64,000 bases of DNA from Calliopum simillimum (Eukaryota > Arthropoda > Insecta > Diptera > Lauxaniidae): assembly GCA_951812925.1 (NCBI GenBank), contig OX638368.1, positions 113,359,309 to 113,423,308 on the forward strand, written 5' to 3'. How positions within the stretch are numbered: the stretch's first letter is position 1; every line of letters begins with the position of its first letter. This document shows, in pieces, positions 47,686-60,113 of this stretch. The translations under genes were made by a program, and so were the position numbers. Under the pieces are notes generated by a model. That model saw nothing but the letters and a program-made list of their open reading frames with translations, was not told the DNA's origin and did not search any database.

Positions 47686-48700
47686 TTCTCTTCTTATACG
47701 AGCTAAAACTGTTTTGTTTGTTTGTTTTTTTGTACTCAATATTTTTTAGACATTAGCATACAATAAAGAATGAGCTAGGTTCTAACTTTGTAAATGCTCA
47801 CCAGGAGGCGTGGTACTGCCCTAGATTTTAAATTTGATTCAGTCATAACTCGCAAACCACACAAGATATTCGAATGAAATTTGGTGAGCAGGTACGTCTT
47901 AATAATACCTTGTAACAAACAAAAAGTGGGCGGAATCGAAGAAGTGCCACGACTACTTTTTAGCCCTTGAAAATTTTGATGTTGTCTATGCAAACAGTGA
48001 TTATTATGTGATATGTCGTTATATTGGAAAAACTTGTTGGGCACCGAACACAAAAAATAAATCGGTATAAAAAGAAAACTACTAAAGCAATCTTTTTGAA
48101 TTTAACTGTAAGGAGTCTACTTGCTATTGGGCATCTACGACTTGAAAGTGGGCGATATTTTGCCGGTGCGGTCTTATGTTCTTTTTGACGCTGAATCCGT
48201 CTTCATCAGCAGAACTGTCATTATATCTGCAGGATTTTGAAATATCTTTGGTTGAAGCTGGAGAAAACGGTGTGTTTAGTCTTAACTGCGTGTCTACAAG
48301 AAAAGGTGCGATCTTTTTTTATTAATGGCGTTGAATAGACACACTTTTCCTTATCAAAACATCCTTGTTTACTTTTCCAACAAGTCTTTTACATTCCGAG
48401 GCAAGATTTTTTGAAGATAAGATATTTCAGACCCCATACAAGAGACGAAATATTTTGGGTGCGTGCCATATCGCATTTATTTAATTTTTTGATATTTTTC
48501 TCTACCATTCCACACTTTCCAAATTTTTTCTTATTATTATTCTCATCGGTTAATTTATCATTTTGAAAGCATGAACATTGGAGGTGAAAAGGTACGAATT
48601 CCATCACGAAAAATAGCTATGAATAATAACATCGACTAAAATAATAAGATCAGATTGTTGACTGAGCAGGGATCGGTCTCCTGGTACTATAGATTAAAGG
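47686..48700 (-). repeat. Repeat family A, inverted copy
   Basis: The reverse complement of 42430-44970: it begins TCTTCTTATACGAGCTAAAA and contains GCTCACCAGGAGGCGTGG. It ends at GACTGAGCAGGGATCGGTCT near 48685. A stretch present in the + copy (about 43180-43400) is shortened. Confidence 0.7.
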
Positions 48701-48793
48701 ACATAAAACATGCTTATGGAATATCTTCGTAATATTCGTTGTGGTTATTATCTTCTCATCGGACATTGAGTCTTTAGCCGTGTTTCTTATGGC

Positions 48794-49085
48794 AATATGG
48801 TAGTATCGGTGTGCAATAAGAATTTTATAGAAAATGGTTAAAATACTTTCATATGAACTTTTATATAAAATTTATACAAAAATAGTATAAAAGATTTTTG
48901 TATGGTTATATTTAAATTAAACCAAAATAGTATAAATTGAATTAATAATTTATTTGTATAGATTTTATACGAACAAGTATAAACAGTTTGTATACCAAGT
49001 TGTAGCATAGATTTTATACCAAATTTGGTGTGGAAATGTATTCATTCCAATTTGGCTTGAATTTTACACCCAAACCTTTTGCTGT
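48794..49085 (+). repeat. Second copy of the direct repeat plus TATAAA-rich repeat
   Basis: It matches 47557-47685, then continues with TTTTATACGAACAAGTATAA and GAATTTTACACCCAAACC, which match 18960-19030. Confidence 0.5.
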
Positions 49086-49449
49086 GTACGATTTGCAAGC
49101 TACTGTATCTCATTTTTAAATAGATGAAATTTAATAAAAATCCCGAATGTAGAATTGTACACAGTGCCGGATTATGCCAAATGGGGGCCCTAGGCCATTT
49201 AAATTTTTGGGCCCTCTTTTTTTTAATAATAGTAAAATTAATCTTTATTTATGAATATACAGAATTTAAACAGCTTGTCCATATATATACATATATAAAG
49301 TTTGTAAACACAATAAAACAAACAAAATAGTTTTTTTTTCTGACACATTATATTTTTTTTTATTTTACATAAACTACAGTATAGTAACTTAATAAATAAT
49401 CTTTTGGTATCTCTTTCAAATATTAAAACGACGTTCATCTTTAAACAAC

Positions 49450-50827
49450 TATTCTTCTCCATTTTAGATCACTAAAACCATTAATGATATCTTCAAAATC
49501 AATTTGACGAAGAACATCTGATTTAATGGACATCAGACTTAGGGCCAGTTTTTCAGTGCAAGTTTAACTCATTATCTGGTTTAAATTAAGTTTAAACTCA
49601 GGAATGAGTTTTTCAGTGAATGTTAAACGTAGTTTAAACTTTGTTTAACTGAGCGATATTGGCCGTTTAAATTCCGTTTAACCTACAATTTTATTTTGAC
49701 AACTGTTGATAAATAAATTAAAATTAAACAATTAAAAAAAAATAAAAATAAAACGAAAAAAGAAACAAATTAACAAATGAATGAAAAAAGTCCATAATTT
49801 GGAAGAGAAAAAATTATTTTAGTTGTTTTGAAGTTTATTTTTCGTCTTTTATTATTTTTAAAATAAGAAATTCACAAACTTCACTTTAATTTTTTAGCAA
49901 ATTGCACATCAGCTACATAAAAACAATCTAGGGCACATTTTTCATTAAATCAGCATCGAGATTACGACGTTCCGCGTTCCACTGCTTTATTGTTGCTGAT
50001 GCTGCTCCTGATATTTTCTCGGCTTTCCAGAGGAATCAGCAGGATTTTATGGAAAGTTTTCTAAAAATTAAATTTTTCGCTGCGAGTTGTCAAAAAAATT
50101 TAATATTTATACGTCAACAGCTTGTCATATTTCAGTAATGCCTACTAAAAATCAAAGTAACGAGTTAAAATTAAACTCGCACTGAAAAAGCCATTTCATA
50201 GTTAAACGAGTTTAACAATTTAAACGAGTTTAATAAAATTTAGTTTAAACGAAGTTTAAACTTGCACTGAAAAACTGGCCCTTAGCATGTCCAATCGTTC
50301 TTAACCCACAACACTTCTTTGCTCGTTTTTATGCGATTCATCTTAGAAAAATAGCGCTCTGTTGTATAATTTGTAATCTTAAGAGTTAAAAAAATGCGAA
50401 GAGCAATGTCCACGTTTGGGAAAACAGTTTCAAGATTATCTCGAACCAAACTCTATTATAGTTCAGAGTGAGGGAACTTAGGTTTTGATGGAAATTTTGA
50501 TTTGATAAAATCGTGAAACTGTTTGAGTTCAGAATAAAAATCTTCCAAATCGTCAGGGTAGAAGTCAACTTAACCGGCAATTTTTTCGCAGTACTAATTT
50601 TTTGTCAAACTAAAGTCAGCCAAAAATGAAAATCTCTTCGAAACTTCTAAGTAAACTTGGCTTCGACTATTGATTTCGATCTTGAGCGTATCGATAATTA
50701 CAAGAAAACCGTTGACACGAAAATAGTTTCGCGCATTTAATATAACATTCGCATAATCCGTCTCAGGTAAAATTGATGTGGCTTTGTTTTCAAATACCTC
50801 GAACTTATCTCTCATCCCATCTAACAA
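49450..50827 (-). pseudogene. hAT transposase C-terminal part, broken
   Basis: The - strand gives LEVSKRFSFLADFSL (50660-50605), then DFYPDDLEDFYSELKQFHDF and FPNVDIALRIFLTLKITNYT. The dimerisation block TTERYFSKMNRIKTSKEVL follows (hAT consensus ERSFSKLKxIK). After the MITE it resumes as SLMSIKSDVLRQIDFEDIIN. It has a stop near 50460 and frameshifts near 50590 and 50300. The block order matches ZBED/ZMYM-type hAT transposases. Confidence 0.75.
49542..50281. mobile_element. Harbinger-type MITE, TSD TTA, in a hAT gene
   Basis: TIR GGGCCAGTTTTTCAGTGCAA and its complement, 740 bp, flanked by TTA (49539-49541 and 50282-50284). Subterminal sequence is rich in GTTTAA and AACGAGTTTAA words. The flanking hAT coding sequence continues on both sides, which shows the insertion point directly. 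Ends resemble those of 7499-9649. Confidence 0.85.
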
Positions 50828-51065
50828 ATTTTCTACTGACGAATACGACGAGTTGTTGTCATTGCGTCTCTCGAATTTTCAATTTTTATGTTTTCATTTT
50901 TATCAAAACATGCTTGGACTTACATTTGCCATTTACATAGGAAATAAGCAATTCAGCCTAAAACTCAAGAATAGTTTTGAAATCAATTATTCCTTAGAAT
51001 TCATTTCTCTCGACAAAGCTAAACTTGTACACCACACAGTTGTTCATGAAGAAATTAAAATTTGT

Positions 51066-51955
51066 AGGGTAGAACGGGGTTAAACAACCACTTTTGTGTT
51101 TGGCACCCTGTAAAATCTTTGTTTATGATAATAATTTAAAAATTCAAACTGCTCCTGGTTCGTTGAACCCTTTGTTACAAAATTCATTCGAAATTTTTTT
51201 CTCAAACTCGCATTGTTTATCCGGTATTTGCATTTGAACAAAAAGTGAGAAATGGTTGTTTTACCCCACCGGGTGGGGTAAAAGAACCAATATATTGTAA
51301 TAAAAGTGACCACCATTGTTATTTTAAAGGTTTTTATTTTATCAGAATTTTACAAAACGTTACACAAGAACAAAATTGACTTGAAAAAGTTTCTCTTGAG
51401 CTTCATTAATCGCTGGCGTCACTTTCCTCAACGTATACTTCTTTTCTTGGACGACCTCTTTTGGAGCAACGAGTACTGTTTTTGGCTGCCGTATCTTGGT
51501 TTTTTTGCTCGGAAAATTTCTTTAGAATCTTTTTTTCCGACCTTACCATGGTCGCCAATGCCTTTTTCTTTTTCTGGTTATTTAACCCCACATGCTTTTT
51601 GTTTATTTTAAGGCGAACAACTTTTTAACCAGTTTAAATTTTGTAAAACCCATTACATATTTGGATTCAGCATGTAATTCTGCTCTTAGAAAACACTTAC
51701 GTTTTTTTCTGCACTTCACTGATTTGTGGAATTTTGAACTTTTGTCGACTGAAAATATTGCGGCGAGGACGCGTCAAATCTTTCTTTCATCAGAACTCAG
51801 GTTATAACACACGTGCGGTAGTGAAACCTTTTGCCAAAGCTGCGTTATATCGATCACTATCTACTGTACCAACGGTCGTTCGATTCGACTTAATTAAAAA
51901 AAATTAGAGGCAATTGGTTGTTTAACCCCGTGGCGATTTAACCCCGTTCTACCCT
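51066..51955 (-). mobile_element. pogo-like derivative with GGTTAAACAACC words
   Basis: TIR AGGGTAGAACGGGGTTAAA at 51066-51084 and inverted at 51937-51955. The word GGGGTTAAAC, GGTTGTTTTACCCC or complement recurs near 51256, 51276 and 51915. The - strand carries a basic tail ORF (51591-51406). Length 890 bp. Confidence 0.65.
51406..51591 (-). pseudogene. Basic transposase tail in a pogo-like element
   Basis: A 61-codon frame reads MGLNNQKKKKALATMVRSEK and closes with SKRGRPRKEVYVEESDASD. The KRGRPRK AT-hook-like word and acidic end resemble C-terminal tails of pogo/Tigger transposases. The catalytic domain is absent, so this is a remnant. Identification is weak on its own and depends on the element's ends. 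Confidence 0.4.
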
Positions 51956-53749
51956 TTATAATAAATGTTCTAAGCAAGATCGGTATTGTGACACAAATCA
52001 GATAAATAATACTGATGCTGAGCAGATGCTGATGCTGTTATTTTCTGGAACAAGAAGTAAATACTTTTCAGTTTTTTCCTTGTTTTTTGTAGAAAATAAG
52101 TAAGCTTAAATTATTCTTTATTTAATACCAATACAAAGTAAAAATTAATTTCAACAGAAGATGCACATATTTTAAGTAGAAAAATTGATTAAAATCAGAA
52201 ATAACACATAACAAAAATATATATGGGACGTTTAACATCAACCGGATCACCTGTGTACCCAAAATTTGGGTGGATCGATCTTGACGTTTGAAATATCAAA
52301 ATGTTTGTCTGGAACAGAGCTTTCCAAAAATTGCGGGCGGAATTTAAAATTCAAAATGGTGGCCGGAAGGTGATAAAAAATCTAGTGTAAGGCAAAAAAG
52401 GCTGCCAGAAAAAAAAAAATACGCAACCTATTTGGTAATTTTTTGGTTCAAATTGAACCTGGAAGATCCATGATCTTGAAATACGATTTTTAACTTTCAT
52501 ATATCATTTTAAATGGTCATAACTATTTAAGGCAAAATGTTACAAGTCGAACTCATAGCATATTTTGAAGATGAGGGATACTAGTGAGCGATACATTAAA
52601 GAGAGAAGAGCAAAACCAATTTTGTGTGTCCTGTTTATAACCTCAAAAATCGTGTTTTTGAACATTTAGGTTAGAATTTATCAAGAACCATAATTGAAAG
52701 TGCAAGTGTGAGACCGAATTTGGATTCAACATTGACAGATACATCGTTCCGTTTTTCAACTCTTTTCAGGCCGGAGCATCTTCTTGCGATTTTAGAAATT
52801 ATTGAATTTTGTTGCCAATACCATAAAGTATTGTATAAAAAAAGAAAATCAGGGGTTTTGCAAACTATCAATGAAGTCCCATCGCGGAGTACCTGTTTGG
52901 CATTGTATTTTCCCCCGATTTTATGGAAAATTCAAATTTATATTTGTGCTTGGCTAAGAGGTAGTCAATTAAGTAGCAAAGTCAGTTAATTGATATAAGA
53001 TATCAGTTTTTAACATTTTCCAGCAATGCAAATATTTCCCACCTTGTCAATTCTTCAGTGCAAGTTCGTTGCTTAAGCCTTGCGTTTTCAATATCCGGCA
53101 AAGTTCAATGAAATCCAAAGAATTTTGTTTTTGTTTTCTTTCAGCAGCACTTTTAATTTCATCTGCATGTGGTGCTTTTGACTCCCATATTTTTCTTATA
53201 CTGCACGATATTTTAACAACAAAAACGAATAATTTGCAACAATAAATTTACTTCAATCGTATGCGAGAATTATGTGCTACGTGCGCGGAATTTTTTTTTT
53301 TTACTTTCATGTGGCATGCAGCACATATTTTCATATGCATAATTTTTCCATATACCAAAAACAGCAAAAAAAAGTCTACACAAAATTGCAATAACAATAA
53401 TAAATACAATAATATGAGTTGATTATATGCATACATTGAAACAAAAACAAAATCCACAAAAAACAATGCAATAAAAATGCAATTGTATTGCAAAATTCAT
53501 CAAAATGATTTAAGTGTTCATAGTGTGAATGGCGATGATGAAAACGACGATGGAGGAGATGCTTCACATTGCACGCGGTGCGCCAACTTCTTTTTTTGTA
53601 TAGAATATAATATGGTCAAAGTGGAAAAATTCAAAACTATGCGAAAAAATTTTTATACTGACAGAATCACTTGATTCCATATTTTTGTTGTGGATAAAAA
53701 AAAAGAAAATTGTGTTTTGTTTTCGTTACGATACAAACTTATTTGCCCT
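51956..53749. other. Intergenic, nothing recognised
   Basis: GATGCTGAGCAGATGCTGATG near 52012-52035 is a short CTGATG repeat. ORFs here lack family features. Confidence 0.4.
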
Positions 53750-53829
53750 GATATCAAACTTTTTTTTTGGAATAGTACTAACTGTGAACTAGTATTTTGT
53801 GTAGACTGTCTCACATTTTTATTGCAGGG
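53750..53829 (+). mobile_element. Right-end fragment of the CCCTGC/GCAGGG element
   Basis: AGTACTAACTGTGAACTAGT, then GTAGACTGTCTCACATTTTT and TTGCAGGG match the right end of 33181-34214. Confidence 0.6.
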
Positions 53830-54118
53830 TTCCTACATACCAAGTTTAATAACTATAGCTGCTTTAAGTGGATTTTTTTTTAAAGTTAGTTTGGAAAAAG
53901 TTTTTGAAAAAAGTTCAATAAAATGCTGGAAAGTCTTAACTTGAAGTGGAAAACCTACGACACTAGTATAACTAAGGTAACAAATCATCCAAGCAAATAC
54001 AGTTTAATTGAATTAATCCGTATGTATTGATAATAAGCTGCACTTATCGGCCGACAAGTATTCGATTCTTTGTTTCCATTTTTTTCAATGTGAACTCTCA
54101 AGAGCTGCAAATAAACTG

Positions 54119-54165
54119 ATATGCAGTAGAACGTTCTTCTCTGGAAAATAGAAGGTGTAACGAAC
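54119..54165 (+). repeat. 45-bp direct repeat, left copy
   Basis: TGATATGCAGTAGAACGTTC and GGAAAATAGAAGG recur at 57269-57313 with few differences. The 3.1 kb between holds the tandem repeat block and the minisatellite element. Confidence 0.5.
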
Positions 54166-54447
54166 CTTTTTGCTAGCGGTTTCGGTCGCCGTTGGCCAGA
54201 AGTTCGGCTACAGAAATTTATAAAAAAAGGACCCCTTGGTTAAATTCAAAATCACGGGATGGAGTTTTAATAATTAACTTCATTTTATTTCTTTATTCGG
54301 TTTCTCTCAACATAATTATAATAATATAAAACACGTCTCTCTACTCCCCACCCACCCACTTCCTCCGCCATTAGCCGTGGCCTAGTAAAGTGTAGTAGTA
54401 TTTTGCAGCCTCTTCCCAAATACTGAATGTGTTCTCTTGACAACGTA

Positions 54448-54780
54448 CTCTATAGTCGTAAGTAGTTGATATCGTATCGGGCTGCTCACAACTAACGCAA
54501 TGGTATTCGCTTGGACGCGTACTCTTTAGTCGTAGATAGCATGGTTGAATTACCTTGGTTGCAGCGATAGCAAATGCTTCTTCTTCTTATAACTTATAAC
54601 TTTTTTGAACGCTTACCCTATAACCGTGAGTAGCTGATTTAATATTGGGCTGTTCACACCTGACGCAATGGTATTCGCTTGGACGCGTACTCTCTAGTTG
54701 TAGATAGCATGGTTGAATTACCTTGGTTGCAGCGATAACAAATGCTGCTTCTTCTTATAACTTTTAAGCTACGAAAATGT
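54448..54780 (+). repeat. 168-bp tandem duplication
   Basis: TGGTATTCGCTTGGACGCGT starts at 54501 and 54669, and sequence on either side matches in register (GTAGATAGCATGGTTGAATT, CAAATGCTTCTTCTTC). The shorter motif TGATTTATTATCGGGCTAC recurs near 54870, 55078 and 55145. Unknown element, no ORF. The poly-Leu frame at 55171-55359 is doubtful. Confidence 0.6.
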
Positions 54781-55595
54781 CAAAATGCTATGTTTTGATT
54801 CTATCCTTTTGACAGATAGCAAGGCATCTTGCAGGGTTCCATTTTTTTTATTTTGACACTATAGCCGTGAGCAGTTGATTTATTATCGGGCCACCCACGT
54901 CTAATGTGGTGGTTCTCTTTCCGCTACCGAGCACTATCCCCCTATACTACGCTCACGCTATTGACTACAATTTATTGACTACAATCCTATACGCGGCTTA
55001 ATGCCCCTTATTCCGCTCACTACTCTGCTATTTACATACCCGACTCCTTTTGAGACTAGATCACACCCACGAATAACTGATATATTTATTATCGGGCTAC
55101 TCCTTTGTGCGACCCCTCACCCTTGTACTAATAAAAGGCAACTGATTTATTATCGGGCTACGTGTGATTAGTGGAGCGGTCTCTACGCTACTACGCCCAA
55201 CTACTACAACTACCTTTTAATCATCAAATACCTTGTTTCCTTCTCTTGCTGCTTACTGCTGCTGCAGCTGTTGTTCACCGGTCGCAGGCCACTCAAAGAT
55301 TGTCCCGATCCACTGCTCTGTGTCTAAATTTATCTTCTTTTTATGTGGCAGCAAATTGATCGAACGAAAGCTGCGTGTCAAAAACAGCTGTTGCGCAGTG
55401 TTGCCGTTGCGTCTGGTTTTATCGATGTGGTGGGGATTTCATCCTTAACTAAAATTATATTTAGTTTCCTTAGCTAACTACTTAATTATGATAATAAATA
55501 ATGATTTTTTATATAATAAAATTTTTTACATTTTATGTGTAATTCAGAAATAATTTGTTACTTATATATATAAAAATATAATATTGTATAATAAT

Positions 55596-57187
55596 ACTAG
55601 CTGTTTTACCCGGCGTTGCACGGGTTTTAATAAAAAGCCAGATTGTACTAAAAAGCTAATAACGAAAACTTTTTTTTATTTTTTAAAACAATGTGCCACA
55701 AACAGATGCTCCGATATATTTCGGTAAAATTCCAAAAGTATCGCAAAATATTAAAATATACATTGAAGAAATCGGTAAGAGTCCAAGTCATGGAAAAAAC
55801 GTCTAAAAGATCGGTAAATGTCCAAAAGTATCGAAATACACCGAAGAAATCGGTAAAAGTCCAAATGTATCAAAAAACATTTATGATATCGGAAAAAGTC
55901 TAAAATTATAGAAGGACATCTAAAGTATAGGTAAAAGTCAAAATATAACGAAAAACATCCAAAATATCGGTAAAAGTCCAAAAGTTTCGAAAAATATTGA
56001 AAAACATCTAAAATATCGGTGGAGGTCCAAAAATGTCGAAAAATATCGTAAAATCGGTAAAAGTCCAAAAGTATTAGAAAACATCGAAGAAATAATAATA
56101 ATACTTGATTGTTATTATTATGAATAAGTGGCATGTTAAAGACTAAGTTTTTCTATGCGAACGATTCAATTCAATAAATACTATTTATAAAAAAATCAGT
56201 AAAAGTCCAAATAAAGCGAAAAAGATCCAATGTATCGAAAAAGGTCCAAAAGTTTCGAAAAACATTGAAACACATCAAATAACATCCTATATATCGGTAA
56301 CAGTTCAAATAAATATATCGAAACACATCCAATACATATATCGAATGAAGTTCAAAAGTTTCGAAAAATAGTGAAATAAAAAAAAAATTTCGAAAAACGT
56401 ACTAAATATCGGTAAAAGTCCAAAAATGTCGAAAAACATCCTATAAAATAAAAAAAATAAAAATATTGAAACACATCGAAGAAATCGGCAAAATTCTAAT
56501 TTTATCGAAAAACATCCAAAATGTCGGTAAAATTAAAAAAATAAATCGAAAAATATCCTATATATCGGTAAAAGCCCAAAAGTGTTAAAAAACATTGAAA
56601 CACATTAAAGAAATTTGTATAAGTCTAAAAACAAAACATCCAATATATCAAAACAAAATCAAAAGTTTCGAAAAATAGTGCAGTATGTACATCGAAGAAA
56701 TCGGTCAAAGTCCAAGTGTTTCGAAAAACATCCAAAATATCGAAAAAGTCAAAAAGAATTGAAAAATATTGAAAAACATGTAAAACATCGTTAAAAGTCC
56801 AAAAATATTGAAAATATTGAGTTGGCATCACTGACGAAATCACTCTCAATTTTGCTCTCATCAACAACACAACATCAAGAATAAAAAAAACAATAAATGA
56901 AAGAGACGGGAAAGACAACAACAACACATAACTCATGGCACAGCAAGCTATAGCGACGCAAATGCATTCGATCATTTTTGTGCAAGCATTGAATTTTTTT
57001 TCTCAACAACTTCATACTAAAAAAAAAGGTTTATCTTATAAAAACCAAAAAAATAAGTATACAATCCTGTTTCTTACCACACGTAAAACGTTTTAAAAAA
57101 AAATTATTAAAATCGGTTCGGTATATTTTGCACTAAATCGTTATATAGGGTTTTCATATAAGCAATTTTATATAAATATTATAGATT
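55596..57187 (+). mobile_element. Non-autonomous retroelement-like sequence with minisatellite
   Basis: It starts CTAGCTGTTTTACCCGGCGT and ends AAATCGGTTCGGTATATTTT, then TTTATATAAATATTATAGAT. Start and end wording match a very common arthropod repeat type (compare 60114-60741). The interior is expanded by a minisatellite (55720-56830). Confidence 0.55.
55720..56830 (+). repeat. Degenerate minisatellite, unit about 30-40 bp
   Basis: Units read roughly AAAATATCGGTAAAAGTCCA, AAAGTATCGAAAAACAT, with 25 or more diverged copies and a short unrelated interruption near 56090-56170. It explains the repetitive DFYRYF-type frames on the - strand, which are not genes. Confidence 0.75.
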
Positions 57188-58480
57188 ATAGATGCATGTT
57201 ATACGAAGCGATGATTTGTAGGAGGAAACCGCGGCTTCGCCAACTTTCCTCCTCACAGGTCTCAAGACTGATATGCAGTAGAACGTTATTCTATGGAAAA
57301 TAGAAGGGATGACAAATAATGGCGCTCACGTGCGAAATACCCATTTAAATGCACCAATGATAATGATGATTACAATGTCTAGCTAGAAATGTTATTAAGC
57401 TAACATACAGTTAGTTTTTCAAAACATTTTTCAGTACTTTGCTTGCATTTTCTGTAATATTTTTGTTACTGAAATGTTTCATCTCCTTTTCTTTCCATTA
57501 CGAATTTATACAAACTGTATCGATTGTTTTTATTTGACAAATGTTTCCAAGAAACATACCATCTATATACTTGATACGCATGTAACAATCTTGTTTATTG
57601 TAAAAACTAAATAAGTAGTATCACTCGACCTTTATTCAAATACTGCAGAGTTGTTCATTAAAGGTGTGTGCTGCCTGGATGCAATTAAATCGCACACAAT
57701 TTCAATATTATCGTAAAATTTTGTTAACAAGCATTAATGGGAAGCGTTTAGTTCATGGTACTGGATTAGTTAAGAAAATGAAGAAGAAAGGAAGAAGAGA
57801 TAAAACCAATACACCAAACACTCAAAGGTCGACGGCGATGAGTAACCTGAAACCAATTCAAACATTTAACGACTTCATTTTGTGAACAGAGTCAATGGGA
57901 AGGACATGGATTGTACGAATGACGTTGCTATTGGTGACGTTCAAACTTTGAGGTGTTAATGAACGTATAGCTATAGACCAAACAAAAAGATCGCGCGCGC
58001 TTTGTCTTTATTTCATGATCTGTGGTTGATCATCACCTCGACTGAAGGTTTTTCTTTTCTAAGGAACTACAACTTAAGCAATTTGAGATCACACTCGAGT
58101 GGCGACTGATTAAAGCAGAGTGTTACACTACAAAGTTTTTAACATTTACTGTATTTCTTAGCAGTGGCTGTTAAGCTTAATACCTTTTTGGCCATATAAT
58201 AACATCAACATCAACAGAGTTTAGTGGCTTGTGCTGTAACATGGTGGTGTCCAATTACTGCGTTGCATCTTAAAGACTGTTGCTGTTCTATTGCCGTTTT
58301 TATTGTTTTATTTTTGATGATTTGCATCTTTGGTTTTTGTTCATGTCGGTCAATGTGTCCAATAGTTGATCTTTCTTTTCTCCGAGTTCTGATCTAAATT
58401 TTTATCAATTTAAAGGCCACTGTGTTCAAACAAGCTTTTGTAATAGGACGAGGTGCACAAGTCTAGGGATACTAGGGTAC
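57188..58480. other. Intergenic, second 45-bp repeat copy
   Basis: The right copy of the 54119 direct repeat lies at 57269-57313. A 74-codon basic frame (57664-57885) has no recognisable domain and is not called a gene. Nothing else is supported. Confidence 0.4.
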
Positions 58481-59010
58481 TAGGGATTCCAATTTTTGGA
58501 CTTTTTGCGATCCCGGGATTTCGGGATCAGAAAATTTTGAATCCCGGGATCCCGGGATTTTTCGGGATTTGTATGAATTTTTTTTCTTTCTAAATAAAGC
58601 AGAATTTAGTATTAAAAATTCCTAATATTTTGTCTTTTATACCCCTACTACACCCCTACAAAGATATTTTATTTAAAAAGTGTAACAAATATTAAAGAAC
58701 AATTTCTTAAAACAGGTTCATTTCATTAAACAATTCACGCCTTTTTTAAAAAACAAAAAATTCAGAAATACTTATTTACTTCAAAAACGAACATAAAGGT
58801 TCATTGCAGCATTATATGCTTAGTTAAATGCATACATAAAATATCATACATATTTAATTATATAAAATAGTGAGATTGAAGTTTTAACAAGTGTTGGATT
58901 TGAAAGGAATAACTTTTCTTTTAATCAGCTTTATTATTATTAAAATATGTTTTTAAGAAAATTAAAGCATTTATTGTTTTATAATCCAATTTATATCTCA
59001 ATTTATTACA

Positions 59011-59376
59011 TATCTGTGGACTTTTGACAAAACAAACTAAGTCGAGATATGACAATTCTCCAGGATTTTAGTCCTAAATAAAAAATTTAAATATGCTTCT
59101 ATTGGTATAATCGCCATGTCTCTATGATTTCTTATTCCAGAGATATAAGGGTGTCCCATAGTTCACGCAAGATTTGAAGTGTTATGAACCAAAAAAAAAA
59201 AAAAAATTATTTGACAGCTGACACTTTAAGATTAGTAAAAATTTATGGAAAGAGGGGATTCAATGCTGCATCAACGATACTGAGCCACATTATTGAAAAG
59301 TAGTTAATCAGTTTTTAGGCTCTCCTGAAAAGTTGCCAATTTCGAGTTAGGTTGTTTTGTCAAAAGTCCACAGATA
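59011..59376. mobile_element. Nested MITE (TATCTGTGGACTTTTGAC)
   Basis: TATCTGTGGACTTTTGACAA at 59011 pairs with its complement ending at 59376, with 35-bp arms differing by a few bases. No ORF. Confidence 0.6.
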
Positions 59377-60113
59377 TATAACCTCACACCAGGCATTGAA
59401 ATAAGCTGCAGCAATGCCCTATTTCTGCAGAAATAACTTCAGATTTGCAGCAATAACCTCAGAATATTGTCAAAAATTGTAAAAAATTGTAATAATATTA
59501 TTTAGCCAAATTTATATTACTTTGTCTTTGAGTTAATCGTTGAAACTAAATACTCATTTTATTTTGCATATAACCGTTGTCTTAGGTGTCTAACCCCCCA
59601 ATCTGGGCTTAAATGTAGTATTCGGCAACTCTACTTAAAACATATTTTTACAAACGCAAGAAAGAAAATTTCACTATAAATTTTCAATTTTAAATTAAAT
59701 CATTGCCATGATATCTGTTATTTAATATTAATATTTAGTATTCAACAAACACTTGAATAAGGCACTAAAAAAAATTTTTAAAAAAATTGCAAATAATCAA
59801 AAAAAATTCTGCAGTAATATTTTTTTTCTTATTTCAATCCCTGCTGCACACGAAAAGAATCTTTCTGATTCAACACTTGTTGGTTGAATTGAAAAAAGAT
59901 AATCGAAAGTTATCTGGAGGAAATAACCCCTATCACCACCATTACAAAATATATCAATTTCTTCCATTAAAACGTCGGATAAATTATAAGATTATCTAGA
60001 AAACAAATTTTTTGAATTTTTATTCAAAACTAGATTTAATTTTTCTTTCAAATTTTTTGCTGCGTTTACATTAACTGCTATTGTCCTCAATTTCAGTTTT
60101 AAATCTATAGAGA

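Larger units (their letters stand above)
49162..51065 (-). mobile_element. hAT element remnant
   Basis: The left end CAGTGCCGGATTATGCC with GGGGGCCCTAGGCC is a typical hAT terminus. The - strand carries a decayed hAT transposase. A Harbinger-type MITE (49542-50281) and the pogo-like element at 51066 break it up. The right end is not found; sequence after 51955 may be its continuation. Confidence 0.65.

Noticed and set aside
55171..55448. Short frames with signal-peptide-like Leu/Ala runs
   Set aside because: They lie in the repeat block 54.4-55.5 kb and both frames are hydrophobic because of CTGCTG-type sequence.
55751..56134. 127-codon - strand frame with DFYRYF-type repeats
   Set aside because: It is a by-product of the 30-40-bp minisatellite, with no start context, splice sites or known domain.
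57664..57885. 74-codon basic frame
   Set aside because: No recognisable family, no neighbours, and chance ORFs of this size are common here.
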